Below are positions 14,883 through 23,164 of a stretch of DNA of 38,743 bases, piece after piece. Made by a program: the position numbers and the translations under genes. Source of the DNA: CAYNLY01 sp964398225 (GTDB lineage: Bacteria; Pseudomonadota; Zetaproteobacteria; Mariprofundales; Mariprofundaceae); the NCBI GenBank assembly GCA_964398225.1, contig CAYNLY010000009.1, forward strand, positions 1 to 38,743, written 5' to 3'. How positions within the stretch are numbered: the stretch's first letter is position 1; every line of letters starts with the position of its first letter. The notes under the pieces are model-generated. The model had not been told where the DNA came from, searched no databases, and saw only the letters and a list, made by a program, of their open reading frames with translations.

Positions 14883-16465
14883 AGAAACGCCTCCGGATTC
14901 AGAATCGTATCCTTCGCTTCATCGAGCGTGAACGGATAGTCGATCGAATAGTGCAGGCCGCGGGATTCGTGCCGGGCCAGCGCGCAGCGAATGATCAGAT
15001 CGGCGACCAGAGCCAGATTGCGCAGTTCGATCAGATCGCGCGATACCGGATGGCGCCAGTAGTAGGCGGCGACTTCCTCGTTGATGACCGTAAGCCGGCG
15101 GTGCGCGCGGCGCAGACGCTCGTTGCTGCGGACAATGCCGACGTAGTTCGACATCGTCGCCCGGATTTCGTCCCAGTTCTGCTTGATCGAGATGCGTTCG
15201 GCCTCGGGCTCGATGCCGGTTTCGTCCCAGGCGGGAAGACTTACATCCGCATCCGCCGGCGGCTCCTGCCTGATTGCGGCGGCGCACAGCCGGGCCATCG
15301 CAAGGCATTCGAGCAGCGAGTTGCTCGCGAGCCGGTTGGCGCCGTGCAGGCCGGTGCAGGCGGTTTCCCCGATCGCATACAGCCCGTCCAGCGCGGTGCG
15401 TCCGTCCACGCCGGCCTGGATGCCGCCCACCAGATAGTGCGCCGCGGGAACGATCGGGATCGGTTCGCTCAGGATGTCGATGCCGAGATCCGCCAGCCGG
15501 TCGCGGATGTTCGGAAACTGGCGGTCGATCCGCTCGCGTCCGATCGGGCGGGCGTCGAGGTACATGCAGTCCACGCCCTGCCGCTTCATCTCATGGTCGA
15601 TGGCGCGCGCGACGATGTCGCGCGGGGCCAGCTCTCCGCGCTCGTCGTAATCGAACAGAAAGCGCCGTCCGTTTCCGTCCACGACGATCGCGCCCTCGCC
15701 GCGCAGCGCCTCGGACAGCAGCATGTTCGAGCCCTGCGGGTGATAGAGGCAGGTCGGATGAAACTGGATGAACTCGAGGTTCATCACCGGCACGCCCGCG
15801 CGCCAGGCCATCGCGATTCCGTCGCCGCTTGCGGCATGCGAGTTCGACGTGAACAGGTAGGCCTTGCCGGCGCCGCCGGTGGCCAGCACCGTGTGCCGCG
15901 CCCGTACGGCGCGCACGCGGCCGTCGGGATCGAGCAGATAGGCGCCCAGGCAGCGCCTTTTGCCGCGCCAGTTGGGAACGCGGTCGCTGGTCACGAGGTC
16001 GATCGCGGTATGATGCTCGAGGTGCCGGATGCCGGCTTCATGGATCCTGCGGTGGAGGGCCTCGTCGATGGCCCGTCCGGTCGCATCGCGTGCGTGCGCG
16101 ATCCGCCGGCGGCTGTGTCCGCCCTCGCGGGTCAGGTGGAGCTCTTCGCCCTCGGTGTCGAAGTCCGCGCCGAGGCTCCGCAGATCCTCGATGATGCGCA
16201 CGCCCTGCTCGATGATGCGCCGGACCACGTCCTCGTGGCACAGGCCGCAGCCGGCCGCAAGCGTATCTCGCACATGGTCTTCGATGCTGTCTCCGCGGGC
16301 GATCGGGGCGGCAATCCCGCCCTGGGCAAGCCAGGTGCTCGATTCCTCGAAACGGCCCTTGTTGACCACGACGACGTCCATCTCGTCGGGAAGGTTGGCC
16401 GCGCAATACAGGCCGGCCGCGCCGCTGCCGATGATCAGAACGTCGCAGACGATATCCTGCTCCAT
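14879..16465 (-). CDS. nadB: L-aspartate oxidase
   Basis: 528 aa FAD enzyme that oxidises L-aspartate to iminoaspartate, the first step of de novo NAD synthesis. The Rossmann motif GSGAAG is at residues 13-18 directly after the start. Downstream are STWLAQGGIAA, the VLATGGAGKAYLFTSNSHAASGDG region and NRLASNSLLECL near the C-terminal helical domain. The start is ATG at 16465. It has no Shine-Dalgarno, and a TAGCCT element ends 7 nt upstream, so the mRNA may be leaderless. nadA and nadC are not in the window. Confidence 0.96.
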   Translation of the reverse strand: MEQDIVCDVLIIGSGAAGLYCAANLPDEMDVVVVNKGRFEESSTWLAQGGIAAPIARGDSIEDHVRDTLAAGCGLCHEDVVRRIIEQGVRIIEDLRSLGADFDTEGEELHLTREGGHSRRRIAHARDATGRAIDEALHRRIHEAGIRHLEHHTAIDLVTSDRVPNWRGKRRCLGAYLLDPDGRVRAVRARHTVLATGGAGKAYLFTSNSHAASGDGIAMAWRAGVPVMNLEFIQFHPTCLYHPQGSNMLLSEALRGEGAIVVDGNGRRFLFDYDERGELAPRDIVARAIDHEMKRQGVDCMYLDARPIGRERIDRQFPNIRDRLADLGIDILSEPIPIVPAAHYLVGGIQAGVDGRTALDGLYAIGETACTGLHGANRLASNSLLECLAMARLCAAAIRQEPPADADVSLPAWDETGIEPEAERISIKQNWDEIRATMSNYVGIVRSNERLRRAHRRLTVINEEVAAYYWRHPVSRDLIELRNLALVADLIIRCALARHESRGLHYSIDYPFTLDEAKDTILNPEAFL

Positions 16466-16472
16466 TGCATTG

Positions 16473-16501
16473 AGGCTAGGGATGGCGTCCCGCGCCTGCA
16501 A
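16473..16501 (-). promoter_or_regulatory. Candidate nadB promoter, leaderless type
   Basis: On the minus strand TTGCAG (16501-16496), a 17-bp spacer and TAGCCT (16478-16473) are followed by 7 nt and the nadB ATG. The predicted transcription start falls on or next to the start codon. The -10 match is modest (TAnnnT). Confidence 0.4.
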
Positions 16502-16587
16502 CCGGCGTGGAGACCGGAACTGGGCTTGGCAGGCGGAGGGGAATCGGGTGGAATAGTGGCGTTCAATCCGAGTTGAAGCGGGGTCGC

Positions 16588-17028
16588 ATGGAACATCAGG
16601 GAATCGTCGTGGCAGCCGAGGGCGACAGCGTACGCGTGCGCCTGGCGCGGATGAGCGGCTGCGACGGATGCGCGGGAAAGGCCGCCTGCGGCACGCTGGG
16701 CGGCTGGCGCCGGCGCTTTGTCGAACTGCGCCTTCCCAACCGCATCGGAGCGCGCCCCGGCGACATCGTGCGCGTGCACGCCCCCGATCACGCCGTGCTC
16801 CGGCTCGGCCTGTGGGTGTATGGCATGCCCCTTCTGCTTTTTCTGGCCGCGGGGCTCGTGTCCGAAGCCTGGTTTGCGCGCATGGGGCTTGCCCATGCCG
16901 ATCTTGCCGCAGCGGCGCTGGGCCTTGCGGCGATGGGCGGGTACTTTGGCCTGTGGCTTCCCCGGCACGCGCCGCGGGTTCCCGACGCGCGTCTGGTCGG
17001 CATCGAGCGCGCGGCTTCCGCTTCATGA
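16588..17028 (+). CDS. rseC: SoxR-reducing system / sigma-E regulator family protein RseC
   Basis: 146 aa inner-membrane protein. The N-terminal cytoplasmic part contains a C-x2-C-x5-C cluster (SGCDGCAGKAAC), followed by RPGDIVRVHAPD, then two adjacent transmembrane helices (about residues 72-92 and 98-120) and a basic end, the layout of the RseC_MucC family. In E. coli rseC is the last gene of rpoE-rseABC. Here rpoE, rseA and rseB are missing and the gene stands divergent from nadB, upstream of degP. Its function in electron transfer to SoxR or in sigma-E control is known only by family. Confidence 0.85.
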   Translation: MEHQGIVVAAEGDSVRVRLARMSGCDGCAGKAACGTLGGWRRRFVELRLPNRIGARPGDIVRVHAPDHAVLRLGLWVYGMPLLLFLAAGLVSEAWFARMGLAHADLAAAALGLAAMGGYFGLWLPRHAPRVPDARLVGIERAASAS

Positions 17029-17133
17029 ACTTTTCATCGATCAGACGGAACAATCCCCGCGATTCTTCGGGCCTTGCCGCCGGGCGCGGGGCAGGCCCGG
17101 AACGTCGAAACCGAACCTTGTAAGGAGATGCCC

Positions 17134-18528
17134 GTGAACCAACTGCTGCGCCTTGCTGCCGGAATGATTCTGCTCGCCGTGCCGCATCTGGCGGCCGCGC
17201 TGCCGGACAGCTTCGCCGATCTGGCCGAATCGCAGGCCGATGCGGTCGTGAACATCAGCACCACCCAGGTCGTGCAGGGAGGCCCCCAGGGGCTTCCGCC
17301 CGGCTTCGGCTTCCCGCCCGGTTCTCCGTTCGAGGAGTTTTTCAAGGACTTCTTCGGGCACCTTCCGCCGCAGGAGCGCCATGCGCTGGGCACGGGCTTC
17401 GTGATCAGTCCGGACGGCTACATCGTCACGAACAATCACGTGATCGAGGGTGCCGACGAGGTGATCGTCAAGTTCCGCGACGGCCGCGAAATGCCGGCCG
17501 AGATCGTCGGCACCGATCCGAAGCTGGACGTGGGGCTTCTGAAGGTGAAGGCGAAGGGCCTGAAGACGGTCCGGCTCGGCGATTCCGACAAGCTCCGGGT
17601 CGGCGACTGGGTGGTTGCGATCGGCAATCCGTTCGGCCTTGAGCAGACGGTCACGGCCGGCATCGTCTCGGCCAAGGGGCGCGTGATTGGCTCCGGCCCC
17701 TACGACGACTTCATCCAGACCGACGCCGCGATCAATCCGGGCAACTCGGGCGGACCGCTGTTCAACATCCGCGGCGAGGTGGTCGGCATCAACACGGCGA
17801 TCTATTCGCGCAGCGGCGGGAACAACGGGATCGGATTCGCGATTCCGATCAACCTCGCCCGGCCGGTTATTGAGGAGCTGAAGCGAACCGGCCACGTCAC
17901 CCGCGCGCGGCTCGGCGTCTACATCCGCGACATCGACAAGGAAACCCAGGAGGCGCTTGGGCTGCCCAGCCGTGAGGGCGCGCTGATTCCGCAGGTCGAG
18001 GCGGGTTCGGCGGCCGACAAGGCCGGGATCCGCGCCGGCGACGTCATCGTCGCGATCGACGGGGAGCGGATCCGGAAGGCGCACGATCTTCCGATCCGGG
18101 TGGCCCGGCACAAGCCCGGGGACCGGGTGCGCATCGAGCTGATCCGGAATGGCAAGCGCAAGACGGTCACGGTCACGCTGGAAAAGATGCCCGAGCAGGT
18201 CCGGGTCGCGAAAGCGGGCAAGGGTCGTCTGAAGCTGGGCGTGGTGCTCGAGGATCTCGATGCCGAGGCGGCGCGCCAGCTGCATGCCCGGGTGAAGGAA
18301 GGCGTGGTCGTGCGCGAGGTCGCGCCCGGTTCGCCCGCGGCCCGGGCCGGCATCGTCAAGGGCGATGTGCTCTATCGCATCAACGGCAAGCGCGTGCGTT
18401 CGGTCGAGGATTTCCGCCGGCTGGCGCGGGACTTCGAGCCCGGCATGGTTCTGCGCGTGATGCTGGACCGGCACGGGGACCAGGTGTTCACGCTCGTGCG
18501 CCTGCCGGGTGAAAGGAAGCGGGACTGA
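17134..18528 (+). CDS. degP: Periplasmic serine protease DegP/DegQ (Do family)
   Basis: 464 aa. An N-terminal signal peptide (LLRLAAGMILLAVPHLAAA, cleavage about residue 22) is followed by a trypsin-like domain with triad H102 (TNNHVIEGA), D132 (DPKLDVGLLKV) and S205 (NPGNSGGPLF), then two PDZ domains (about 250-340 and 370-455). The start is GTG at 17134 because AAGGAG lies 6 nt upstream. The ATG at 17128 abuts that sequence and is unlikely. It degrades or chaperones misfolded envelope proteins. Its stop overlaps the next ATG. Confidence 0.95.
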   Translation: MNQLLRLAAGMILLAVPHLAAALPDSFADLAESQADAVVNISTTQVVQGGPQGLPPGFGFPPGSPFEEFFKDFFGHLPPQERHALGTGFVISPDGYIVTNNHVIEGADEVIVKFRDGREMPAEIVGTDPKLDVGLLKVKAKGLKTVRLGDSDKLRVGDWVVAIGNPFGLEQTVTAGIVSAKGRVIGSGPYDDFIQTDAAINPGNSGGPLFNIRGEVVGINTAIYSRSGGNNGIGFAIPINLARPVIEELKRTGHVTRARLGVYIRDIDKETQEALGLPSREGALIPQVEAGSAADKAGIRAGDVIVAIDGERIRKAHDLPIRVARHKPGDRVRIELIRNGKRKTVTVTLEKMPEQVRVAKAGKGRLKLGVVLEDLDAEAARQLHARVKEGVVVREVAPGSPAARAGIVKGDVLYRINGKRVRSVEDFRRLARDFEPGMVLRVMLDRHGDQVFTLVRLPGERKRD

Positions 18529-18782
18529 TGCTTCCGCGCGTGGTTGTCATGAGCCGGCGCGATTGCTGCCTGTGCGAGGATGCCAAGCGGGTGGTCGCGT
18601 CACTCGCCGATGAAGGGCTCTGCTCCTGGGAAACCGTCGACGTCGATCGCGACAAGAAGCTGCTGGTGAAATACGGCAACGACGTGCCCGTGATTCTGCT
18701 CGACGGCGAGGAAGTGGCGAGGCACCGCATCGGCGAGCCCGAGTTGCGGGCCCTGTTGAGCGCCCGGAAGGTGGAGGCATGA
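18528..18782 (+). CDS. Glutaredoxin-like (DUF836) protein
   Basis: 84 aa, thioredoxin fold. The active-site-like CLCEDAKR motif sits after the first strand (VVVMSRRDCCLCEDA), and the cis-proline motif appears in YGNDVPVILLDGEEV. Proteins of this family are small cytosolic thiol-disulfide proteins of unclear substrate. The ATG shares a base with the degP stop (TGATG) and its own stop overlaps the following thioredoxin gene (ATGA), so all three are translationally coupled. Confidence 0.88.
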   Translation: MLPRVVVMSRRDCCLCEDAKRVVASLADEGLCSWETVDVDRDKKLLVKYGNDVPVILLDGEEVARHRIGEPELRALLSARKVEA

Positions 18783-19303
18783 AGCGCGGTCTTGCCGCCG
18801 CAGCCATCGTTGCCGGAGCCGTTGCTGCGCTCTGGGCCATGCTTCCGGAAGCGCCGGCGCGCATCGGCGAGGGGGATCCGGCCGTGGACTTCCAACTGCC
18901 CGATCTCCAGGGAACGATGCGCGGGCTTCCGCGCGGGGAGGTTGTGCTCCTGAACTTCTGGGCGACATGGTGCCCTCCGTGTCGCGAGGAAATGCCTTCG
19001 ATGGCGCGGCTGTCCCGAACCTATCGCGACCGCGGTCTGAAGGTGGTCGCGGTTTCCGTGGACGGGGAGCACGCGGATGTGGCCGGATTCGTCCGCGAAT
19101 ATGAGCTGCCGTTTCTCGTGCTGCGCGACGTGGACAACGTCGTGGCCCGGCGCTACGGCGTCGTGCGGTTTCCCGAAACCTTCCTGATCGACCGTCGGGG
19201 GGTGATCCGGCAGCATGTGATCGGCGCGGTGGACTGGATGAGTGAGCCGGTCCGTCAGATGGTGGAGGGAGTGCTCGATGAGCGACCGGGAGGGAAGGGC
19301 TGA
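18779..19303 (+). CDS. TlpA/ResA-family thioredoxin, membrane-anchored
   Basis: 174 aa. One N-terminal membrane anchor (residues 4-22) places the thioredoxin domain in the periplasm. The redox motif WCPPC is at residues 64-68 (C65, C68), and the cis-proline region is VVRFPETFLID. TlpA/ResA proteins reduce disulfides, for example in cytochrome c maturation or for envelope reductases. It lies between a glutaredoxin-like gene and ligA, and ligA starts 26 nt before its end. Confidence 0.92.
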   Translation: MKRGLAAAAIVAGAVAALWAMLPEAPARIGEGDPAVDFQLPDLQGTMRGLPRGEVVLLNFWATWCPPCREEMPSMARLSRTYRDRGLKVVAVSVDGEHADVAGFVREYELPFLVLRDVDNVVARRYGVVRFPETFLIDRRGVIRQHVIGAVDWMSEPVRQMVEGVLDERPGGKG

Positions 19304-21296
19304 CAAGGCCCGGCTGAGGGCCGAGATCGAGCAGCTCAGGCGCGAGATCCGCGAACACAACTACCGCTACTACGTGCTAGACCGGCCGGTGATCTCCGAT
19401 GCCGAGTACGATCGGCTGATGCGCCGGCTCGAGCGGCTCGAGGCCGAGCTCGGCGAGCCGGTTCCTCCGGATTCACCGACGCAGACGGTGGGGGCGCCGC
19501 CCAGCGAGGCGTTTCGCCCCCGCCGGCACGCCGAGCCGATGCTCTCTCTGGCCAACGCGTTCAGCGAGGACGAGGTCCGGGAGTTCGTTTCCCGCATCCG
19601 GAGCATGCTGAACGAGCCCGTCCGCTTCATCGTCGAGCCCAAGGTGGACGGACTGGCGATCAACCTGCGCTACGAATCGGGCCGGTTTGCCTGGGCTGCG
19701 ACCCGGGGGGACGGCACGACGGGCGAGGATGTGACCGACAATGTGCGGACCATCGCGGACATCCCGTGGCGGCTTCCGGAGGATGCGCCCGAAGAAATCG
19801 AAGTCCGCGGAGAGGTCTATATGTCCCGCGCTGCCTTCGAGGCTCTGAACCGGGAACAGCGGGAACGGGGGGAGCGGACCTTTGCGAATCCGCGCAACGC
19901 GGCCGCGGGCTCGCTCAGGCAGATTGACCCGCGGGTGACGGCGCGGCGCAAGCTCAACTTCTTTGCCTACGGCGCGGGGCTGAACGCGGCACGCGTGGCC
20001 CGAAGCCAGTCGGAGCTGCTGGCCCGGCTGGCTTCCTGGGGCTTTCCCGTGCAGGCCACTGAGTCCGCCGAGGATGCCGACGGCCTGCTCGCGATCTTCG
20101 AGCAATGGTCGGAAAAACGCGGCGGGCTTCCGTACGAGATCGACGGACTTGTCTACAAGGTGGACCGCTTCGATCAGCAGCAGCGCCTGGGCCATGTCGC
20201 CCGCTCGCCGAGGTGGGCGATCGCGCACAAGTTTCCGGCCGAAGAAGTGGAGACGGTCGTCCGCCGGATCGTCTGGCAGGTGGGCCGCACCGGGGTCATT
20301 ACGCCGGTGGCAGTCCTGGAGCCGGTCTTTGTCGGCGGGGCGACCGTGTCGCGCGCCACGCTGCACAACGTCGAGGAAATGGCGCGCAAGGGCGTATTCG
20401 AGGGCGCACGCGTGCGGGTCCGACGGGCCGGCGACGTGATTCCCGAGGTTGTTCGTGCGCTGGAGCCGATGCCCGAGGGGCGCCGGCCGAAGCCCCCCGA
20501 GCAATGTCCGGCCTGCGGCGCGGGCGTCTACCGCGAACCGGGCGAAGTGGCGATCCGCTGTTCCGGCGGGCTGTCTTGCCCAGCGCAGCTTACCGAGCGG
20601 CTGATTCATTTCGCCAGCCGCGGCGCGATGGACATCGAGGGGCTCGGCGAGAAGCTTGCCGCGCGTCTCGTCGAGGAGGGGCTCGTGCGTTCGGTGGCCG
20701 ACCTGTATGCGCTCGACTGGTCGCGCATCGAGGACTGGGAGGGGTTCGGTCCGAAGAAGATCGCCAACCTTCGGGCGGCGCTCGAAGCGAGCAAGACGCG
20801 CCCCTTGCCGCGCTTTCTCGTGGCGCTGGGAATCCGGCATGTCGGGGAGGCGACGGCCGATGCGCTCGCGCGCGCCTTCGGATCGCTCGAAGCGCTGGCC
20901 GAGGCCGACGAGGAAACGCTGATGCAGGTGCCGGACGTTGGCCCCGAAGTGGCCTTAAGCATCCGGAATTTCTTCTCCGAGCCCCACAACCGCGAGACCC
21001 TTGCCAGGCTCTCGGCCGCCGGGGTTCGTCCGCTACCCGTCCGGTCATCCGGCCGGGAGCATCCGCTTCGCGGCAAGACCGTCGTGCTGACCGGCTCGCT
21101 GGAGCACTTCACCCGCCGCGAGGCCGAGGAGCGGCTGCGGGCGCTTGGTGCGCATCCATCGTCGAGCGTATCGAAGCGGACCGACTTGGTCGTGGCCGGA
21201 GCCAATCCCGGCTCCAAGCTGGAACGCGCCCGAAGCCTGGGCGTGCCGGTGATCGACGAGCAGGAGTTTCTGAAGCTGCTGGAAGAGGATGGCTAG
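19278..21296 (+). CDS. ligA: NAD-dependent DNA ligase
   Basis: 672 aa, full length. Domain Ia (HNYRYYVLDRPVISDAEYDRLM) is followed by the adenylation domain with K122 in the KVDG motif, an OB domain, a four-cysteine zinc finger (CPACG ... CSGGLSCP), helix-hairpin-helix repeats and a C-terminal BRCT domain (about residues 592-670). It seals nicks using NAD+. The chosen ATG lies inside the tlpA-like gene, with GGTGGAGGG about 8 nt upstream. The TAG stop shares CTAG with the convergent PilZ gene. Confidence 0.98.
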   Translation: MSDREGRADKARLRAEIEQLRREIREHNYRYYVLDRPVISDAEYDRLMRRLERLEAELGEPVPPDSPTQTVGAPPSEAFRPRRHAEPMLSLANAFSEDEVREFVSRIRSMLNEPVRFIVEPKVDGLAINLRYESGRFAWAATRGDGTTGEDVTDNVRTIADIPWRLPEDAPEEIEVRGEVYMSRAAFEALNREQRERGERTFANPRNAAAGSLRQIDPRVTARRKLNFFAYGAGLNAARVARSQSELLARLASWGFPVQATESAEDADGLLAIFEQWSEKRGGLPYEIDGLVYKVDRFDQQQRLGHVARSPRWAIAHKFPAEEVETVVRRIVWQVGRTGVITPVAVLEPVFVGGATVSRATLHNVEEMARKGVFEGARVRVRRAGDVIPEVVRALEPMPEGRRPKPPEQCPACGAGVYREPGEVAIRCSGGLSCPAQLTERLIHFASRGAMDIEGLGEKLAARLVEEGLVRSVADLYALDWSRIEDWEGFGPKKIANLRAALEASKTRPLPRFLVALGIRHVGEATADALARAFGSLEALAEADEETLMQVPDVGPEVALSIRNFFSEPHNRETLARLSAAGVRPLPVRSSGREHPLRGKTVVLTGSLEHFTRREAEERLRALGAHPSSSVSKRTDLVVAGANPGSKLERARSLGVPVIDEQEFLKLLEEDG

Positions 21297-21616
21297 GCGG
21301 CCAGGCGGCTCCGGGCATGCTCCATGCAGAGCAGGTCGTCCATCATTATGCCCAGGGTGAGGCTTCCGGATTCGAAGGTCATCCAGGCAACGGTCCCGCG
21401 TCCCAGGTCGATCGGCTCGGGTTCGATCAGGTGAAGCCGGATGCGCTGCCCGTTCTCGACCGGGGCCTCCTGCGGCGCGATCAGGCGCACGCCGCCGCCG
21501 GAAATGTCGGCGAGCCACCCCCGGAACCGGAAGATTCTTCCCGCAGGCGTCGTGCCCTCGACGAGTACGGGGATCCGGCAGTGGGTGCGGGGATGCTGGC
21601 GACGCTCGATCATCAT
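21293..21616 (-). CDS. PilZ-domain protein
   Basis: 107 aa, a lone PilZ domain. The c-di-GMP-binding signatures are present: the RxxxR-type RRQHPR at residues 5-10 and DxSxxG (DISGGG) at 37-42. It is therefore a candidate c-di-GMP receptor in the cytosol. Two adjacent ATG codons (21616, 21613) follow GGAGG, and the first is 5 nt away. Longer upstream starts lack a ribosome-binding site. It overlaps ligA by 4 nt tail to tail, and its partner protein is unknown. Confidence 0.88.
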   Translation of the reverse strand: MMIERRQHPRTHCRIPVLVEGTTPAGRIFRFRGWLADISGGGVRLIAPQEAPVENGQRIRLHLIEPEPIDLGRGTVAWMTFESGSLTLGIMMDDLLCMEHARSRLAA

Positions 21617-21677
21617 GCCTGCCTCCGGCGGTCGGGGTTCGTGTCTGGTGCAAGCAAGCATGATGCCGCCCCCGGGG

Positions 21678-21706
21678 TTGACGCGTTTTTTTCCGGCCAC
21701 TATCGT
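21678..21706 (+). promoter_or_regulatory. tRNA-Gln promoter
   Basis: TTGACG (21678-21683), 17-bp spacer, TATCGT (21701-21706). Transcription would begin near 21713, about 7 nt before the mature tRNA. Confidence 0.75.
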
Positions 21707-21719
21707 GCGGCCCATCCGA

Positions 21720-21793
21720 TGGGGGATCGTCTAACGGTAGGACAGCGGACTCTGACTCCGTCAATCTAGGTTCGAATCCTAGTCCCCCAGCCA
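21720..21793 (+). tRNA. tRNA-Gln (anticodon CTG)
   Basis: The cloverleaf is complete: acceptor TGGGGGA pairs with TCCCCCA, the anticodon stem GCGGA/TCCGT encloses loop CTCTGAC, whose anticodon CTG reads CAG, and the T arm is CTAGG-TTCGAAT-CCTAG. The discriminator is G, and CCA is encoded at 21791-21793. Confidence 0.97.
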
Positions 21794-21910
21794 GCTTCCG
21801 ATGAAAAGATCTTCATGCGCCCTTCACCCCGCGCTCACGCTGCGGGGTGTAAGGTTCGCGCATCTGGCGCCATTCCCTCCTCCCCTCCCTAGTGTTTGCG
21901 CCGGAACCGA
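21794..21910 (+). other. Structured trailer of tRNA-Gln, possible small RNA
   Basis: This non-coding stretch contains ATGAA/TTCAT around an AAGATCTT palindrome (21801-21816) and a strong hairpin, CCTTCACCCCGC (21821-21832) with GCGGGGTG-t-AAGG (21842-21854), without a U-tract. It lies between the tRNA and the terminator on the same transcript. I see no convincing ORF. A small RNA processed from the tRNA precursor is possible. Confidence 0.3.
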
Positions 21911-21934
21911 GGCCCCGCTTGCGGGGCCTTTTCT
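21911..21934 (+). terminator. Terminator after tRNA-Gln
   Basis: GGCCCCGC-TT-GCGGGGCC (effective loop CTTG or larger), then TTTTCTTT. The U-rich side is only on the plus strand, so it ends the tRNA-Gln transcript. It lies 5 nt past the convergent EEP gene. Confidence 0.85.
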
Positions 21935-21938
21935 TTGC

Positions 21939-22676
21939 TCAGGCCAGCGAGATGGTGGCGGCCACCGGTCGGTGGTCCGAGGCCATGGGGTGCAGCACGC
22001 GGTAGTCGTCCATGCGCAGCGAATCCGTGACGAGGATGTGGTCGATCGCGCGTCGGGGAGCCCAGCTGGGATAGGTCGGAAGCGCGGGAGCAGCCCTCAG
22101 CCGGGTATGAGCCAGCAGAAGCTGGAATTCGAGGGATTCCGGCGGGCAGTTCAGATCGCCCATCACGATGGCGTGGGGATACCGGTTGACGAGCCGGGCA
22201 AGGAAGCGGAGCTGCTGCAGCCTGCTGCGGCGGCTGAGCGACAGGTGGGTGACGAACACGGCAACCGGCGTCCGGTCCAGACGCACCCCGATTTCCAGCG
22301 CCCCGCGCCCGTGACGCGAGGCGGGCAGGCGGTGGGCGTTCAGCCAGAGCAGGGGCAGGCGGCTCAAGGCGCCGAGCGAGATGCGCGCAAGCGGCTGCAT
22401 GTCCCGCGTGATCATCGCATGGCGGAACGGAAAGCCGGCTTGTTCGGCAAGTACTTCGAGCTGATGCGCATAGCGGCTCCGGAACGAACCGGCATCGACC
22501 TCCTGAAGTCCAACCAGATCGAACGGCGCGATGAGCTCCGCGATTTTCGCCAGCGTCTGCTTGCGCTCTCGGCCGGGCAGCACGTAGCGCAGCCCGTGGG
22601 TAAGCGCGTGCCGGCGCCTGTGGCTGCCGATGCCTGCCTGCATGTTGAAGCTGATGACGCGAATCTGACGGATCAT
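21939..22676 (-). CDS. Endonuclease/exonuclease/phosphatase (EEP) family protein
   Basis: 245 aa with the full set of EEP metal and catalytic residues: N11 (SFNMQ), E59 (LQEVD), H144 (VTHLS), D174/N176 (GDLNCPPES), D212 (IDHILV) and D234-H235 (SDHRPV). This fold covers Mg-dependent phosphodiesterases acting on DNA, lipids or phosphoinositides, so the substrate is not determined. No signal peptide is evident. Its ATG overlaps the upstream thioesterase stop (ATGA). Confidence 0.9.
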   Translation of the reverse strand: MIRQIRVISFNMQAGIGSHRRRHALTHGLRYVLPGRERKQTLAKIAELIAPFDLVGLQEVDAGSFRSRYAHQLEVLAEQAGFPFRHAMITRDMQPLARISLGALSRLPLLWLNAHRLPASRHGRGALEIGVRLDRTPVAVFVTHLSLSRRSRLQQLRFLARLVNRYPHAIVMGDLNCPPESLEFQLLLAHTRLRAAPALPTYPSWAPRRAIDHILVTDSLRMDDYRVLHPMASDHRPVAATISLA

Positions 22677-23119
22677 GCCGCAAGTTCCCGGATCGTAGCT
22701 CGCAGCCTGCGCACTCGGTTCTGGAGCTTGCGCTCGGCAGCATTCGTGGGTTCGATCACCGGAACCTCGACGGGCCGGAATGCCTCATCGACGGCGACGA
22801 ACACGAATGCCCCCGACATCGCAACCTTTCCGTGTTCGAACGCTTCGACCCAGGTCCAGATGCTGTGCGGGCCAGCCATGATGGCGCAGGCGCGCAGCTC
22901 GATCAGACTGCCCGGCCCGATGCTTCGGGAAAAACCCAGCCCATGCACCGCGCGCGTCAGACAGCGCGTGCCGGCATGCGCGAACGCGGCGTGGAAACCC
23001 GCCTCGTCGGCCAGGGTCATCAGCCGGCCGCCGTGGAGCAGCCCGTAGGCGTTCAGATCCCGGTCCGTGACGCGATGGAGGGTCTGCCAGGTACTCGGCG
23101 GCTTGGCGGGTGGCGGCAT
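22673..23119 (-). CDS. Acyl-CoA thioesterase (hotdog fold)
   Basis: 148 aa. The hotdog motif LLHGGRLMTLADEAG (HGG at 29-31, D38) and the SGAFVFVAVDEAFRPVEVPVI end match the YciA/BFIT-type acyl-CoA thioesterases. It hydrolyses acyl-CoA to free acid, chain length unknown. I chose ATG 23119. It has no Shine-Dalgarno, and TATCCT ends 6 nt upstream, so a leaderless transcript is likely. Longer upstream starts would run into the divergent cyclase gene. Confidence 0.88.
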   Translation of the reverse strand: MPPPAKPPSTWQTLHRVTDRDLNAYGLLHGGRLMTLADEAGFHAAFAHAGTRCLTRAVHGLGFSRSIGPGSLIELRACAIMAGPHSIWTWVEAFEHGKVAMSGAFVFVAVDEAFRPVEVPVIEPTNAAERKLQNRVRRLRATIRELAA

Positions 23120-23125
23120 ACGGCA

Positions 23126-23131
23126 AGGATA
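23126..23131 (-). promoter_or_regulatory. Candidate -10 of the thioesterase-EEP operon, leaderless type
   Basis: Minus-strand TATCCT, then TGCCGT, then the thioesterase ATG. The predicted start of transcription coincides with the start codon. No good -35 is visible at 17 bp. Confidence 0.35.
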
Positions 23132-23164
23132 GTCCCGATTGCCCCCTGCGGCCATCCACGGGGC

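Noticed and set aside
13809..14939. Single long frame reading through the N block past rplQ
   Set aside because: The 100-N placeholder shifts the frame. The repeat shows the correct frame ends at TGA 14537-14539, followed by a terminator.
16466..17053. Extended N-terminus for nadB up to 17053
   Set aside because: It would overlap rseC, and the FAD-binding Rossmann motif begins only a few residues after ATG 16465, as in the family.
17040..17133. Sigma-E type promoter (GGAAC ...) before degP
   Set aside because: Two GGAAC sequences are present but neither has a matching -10 at the proper distance.
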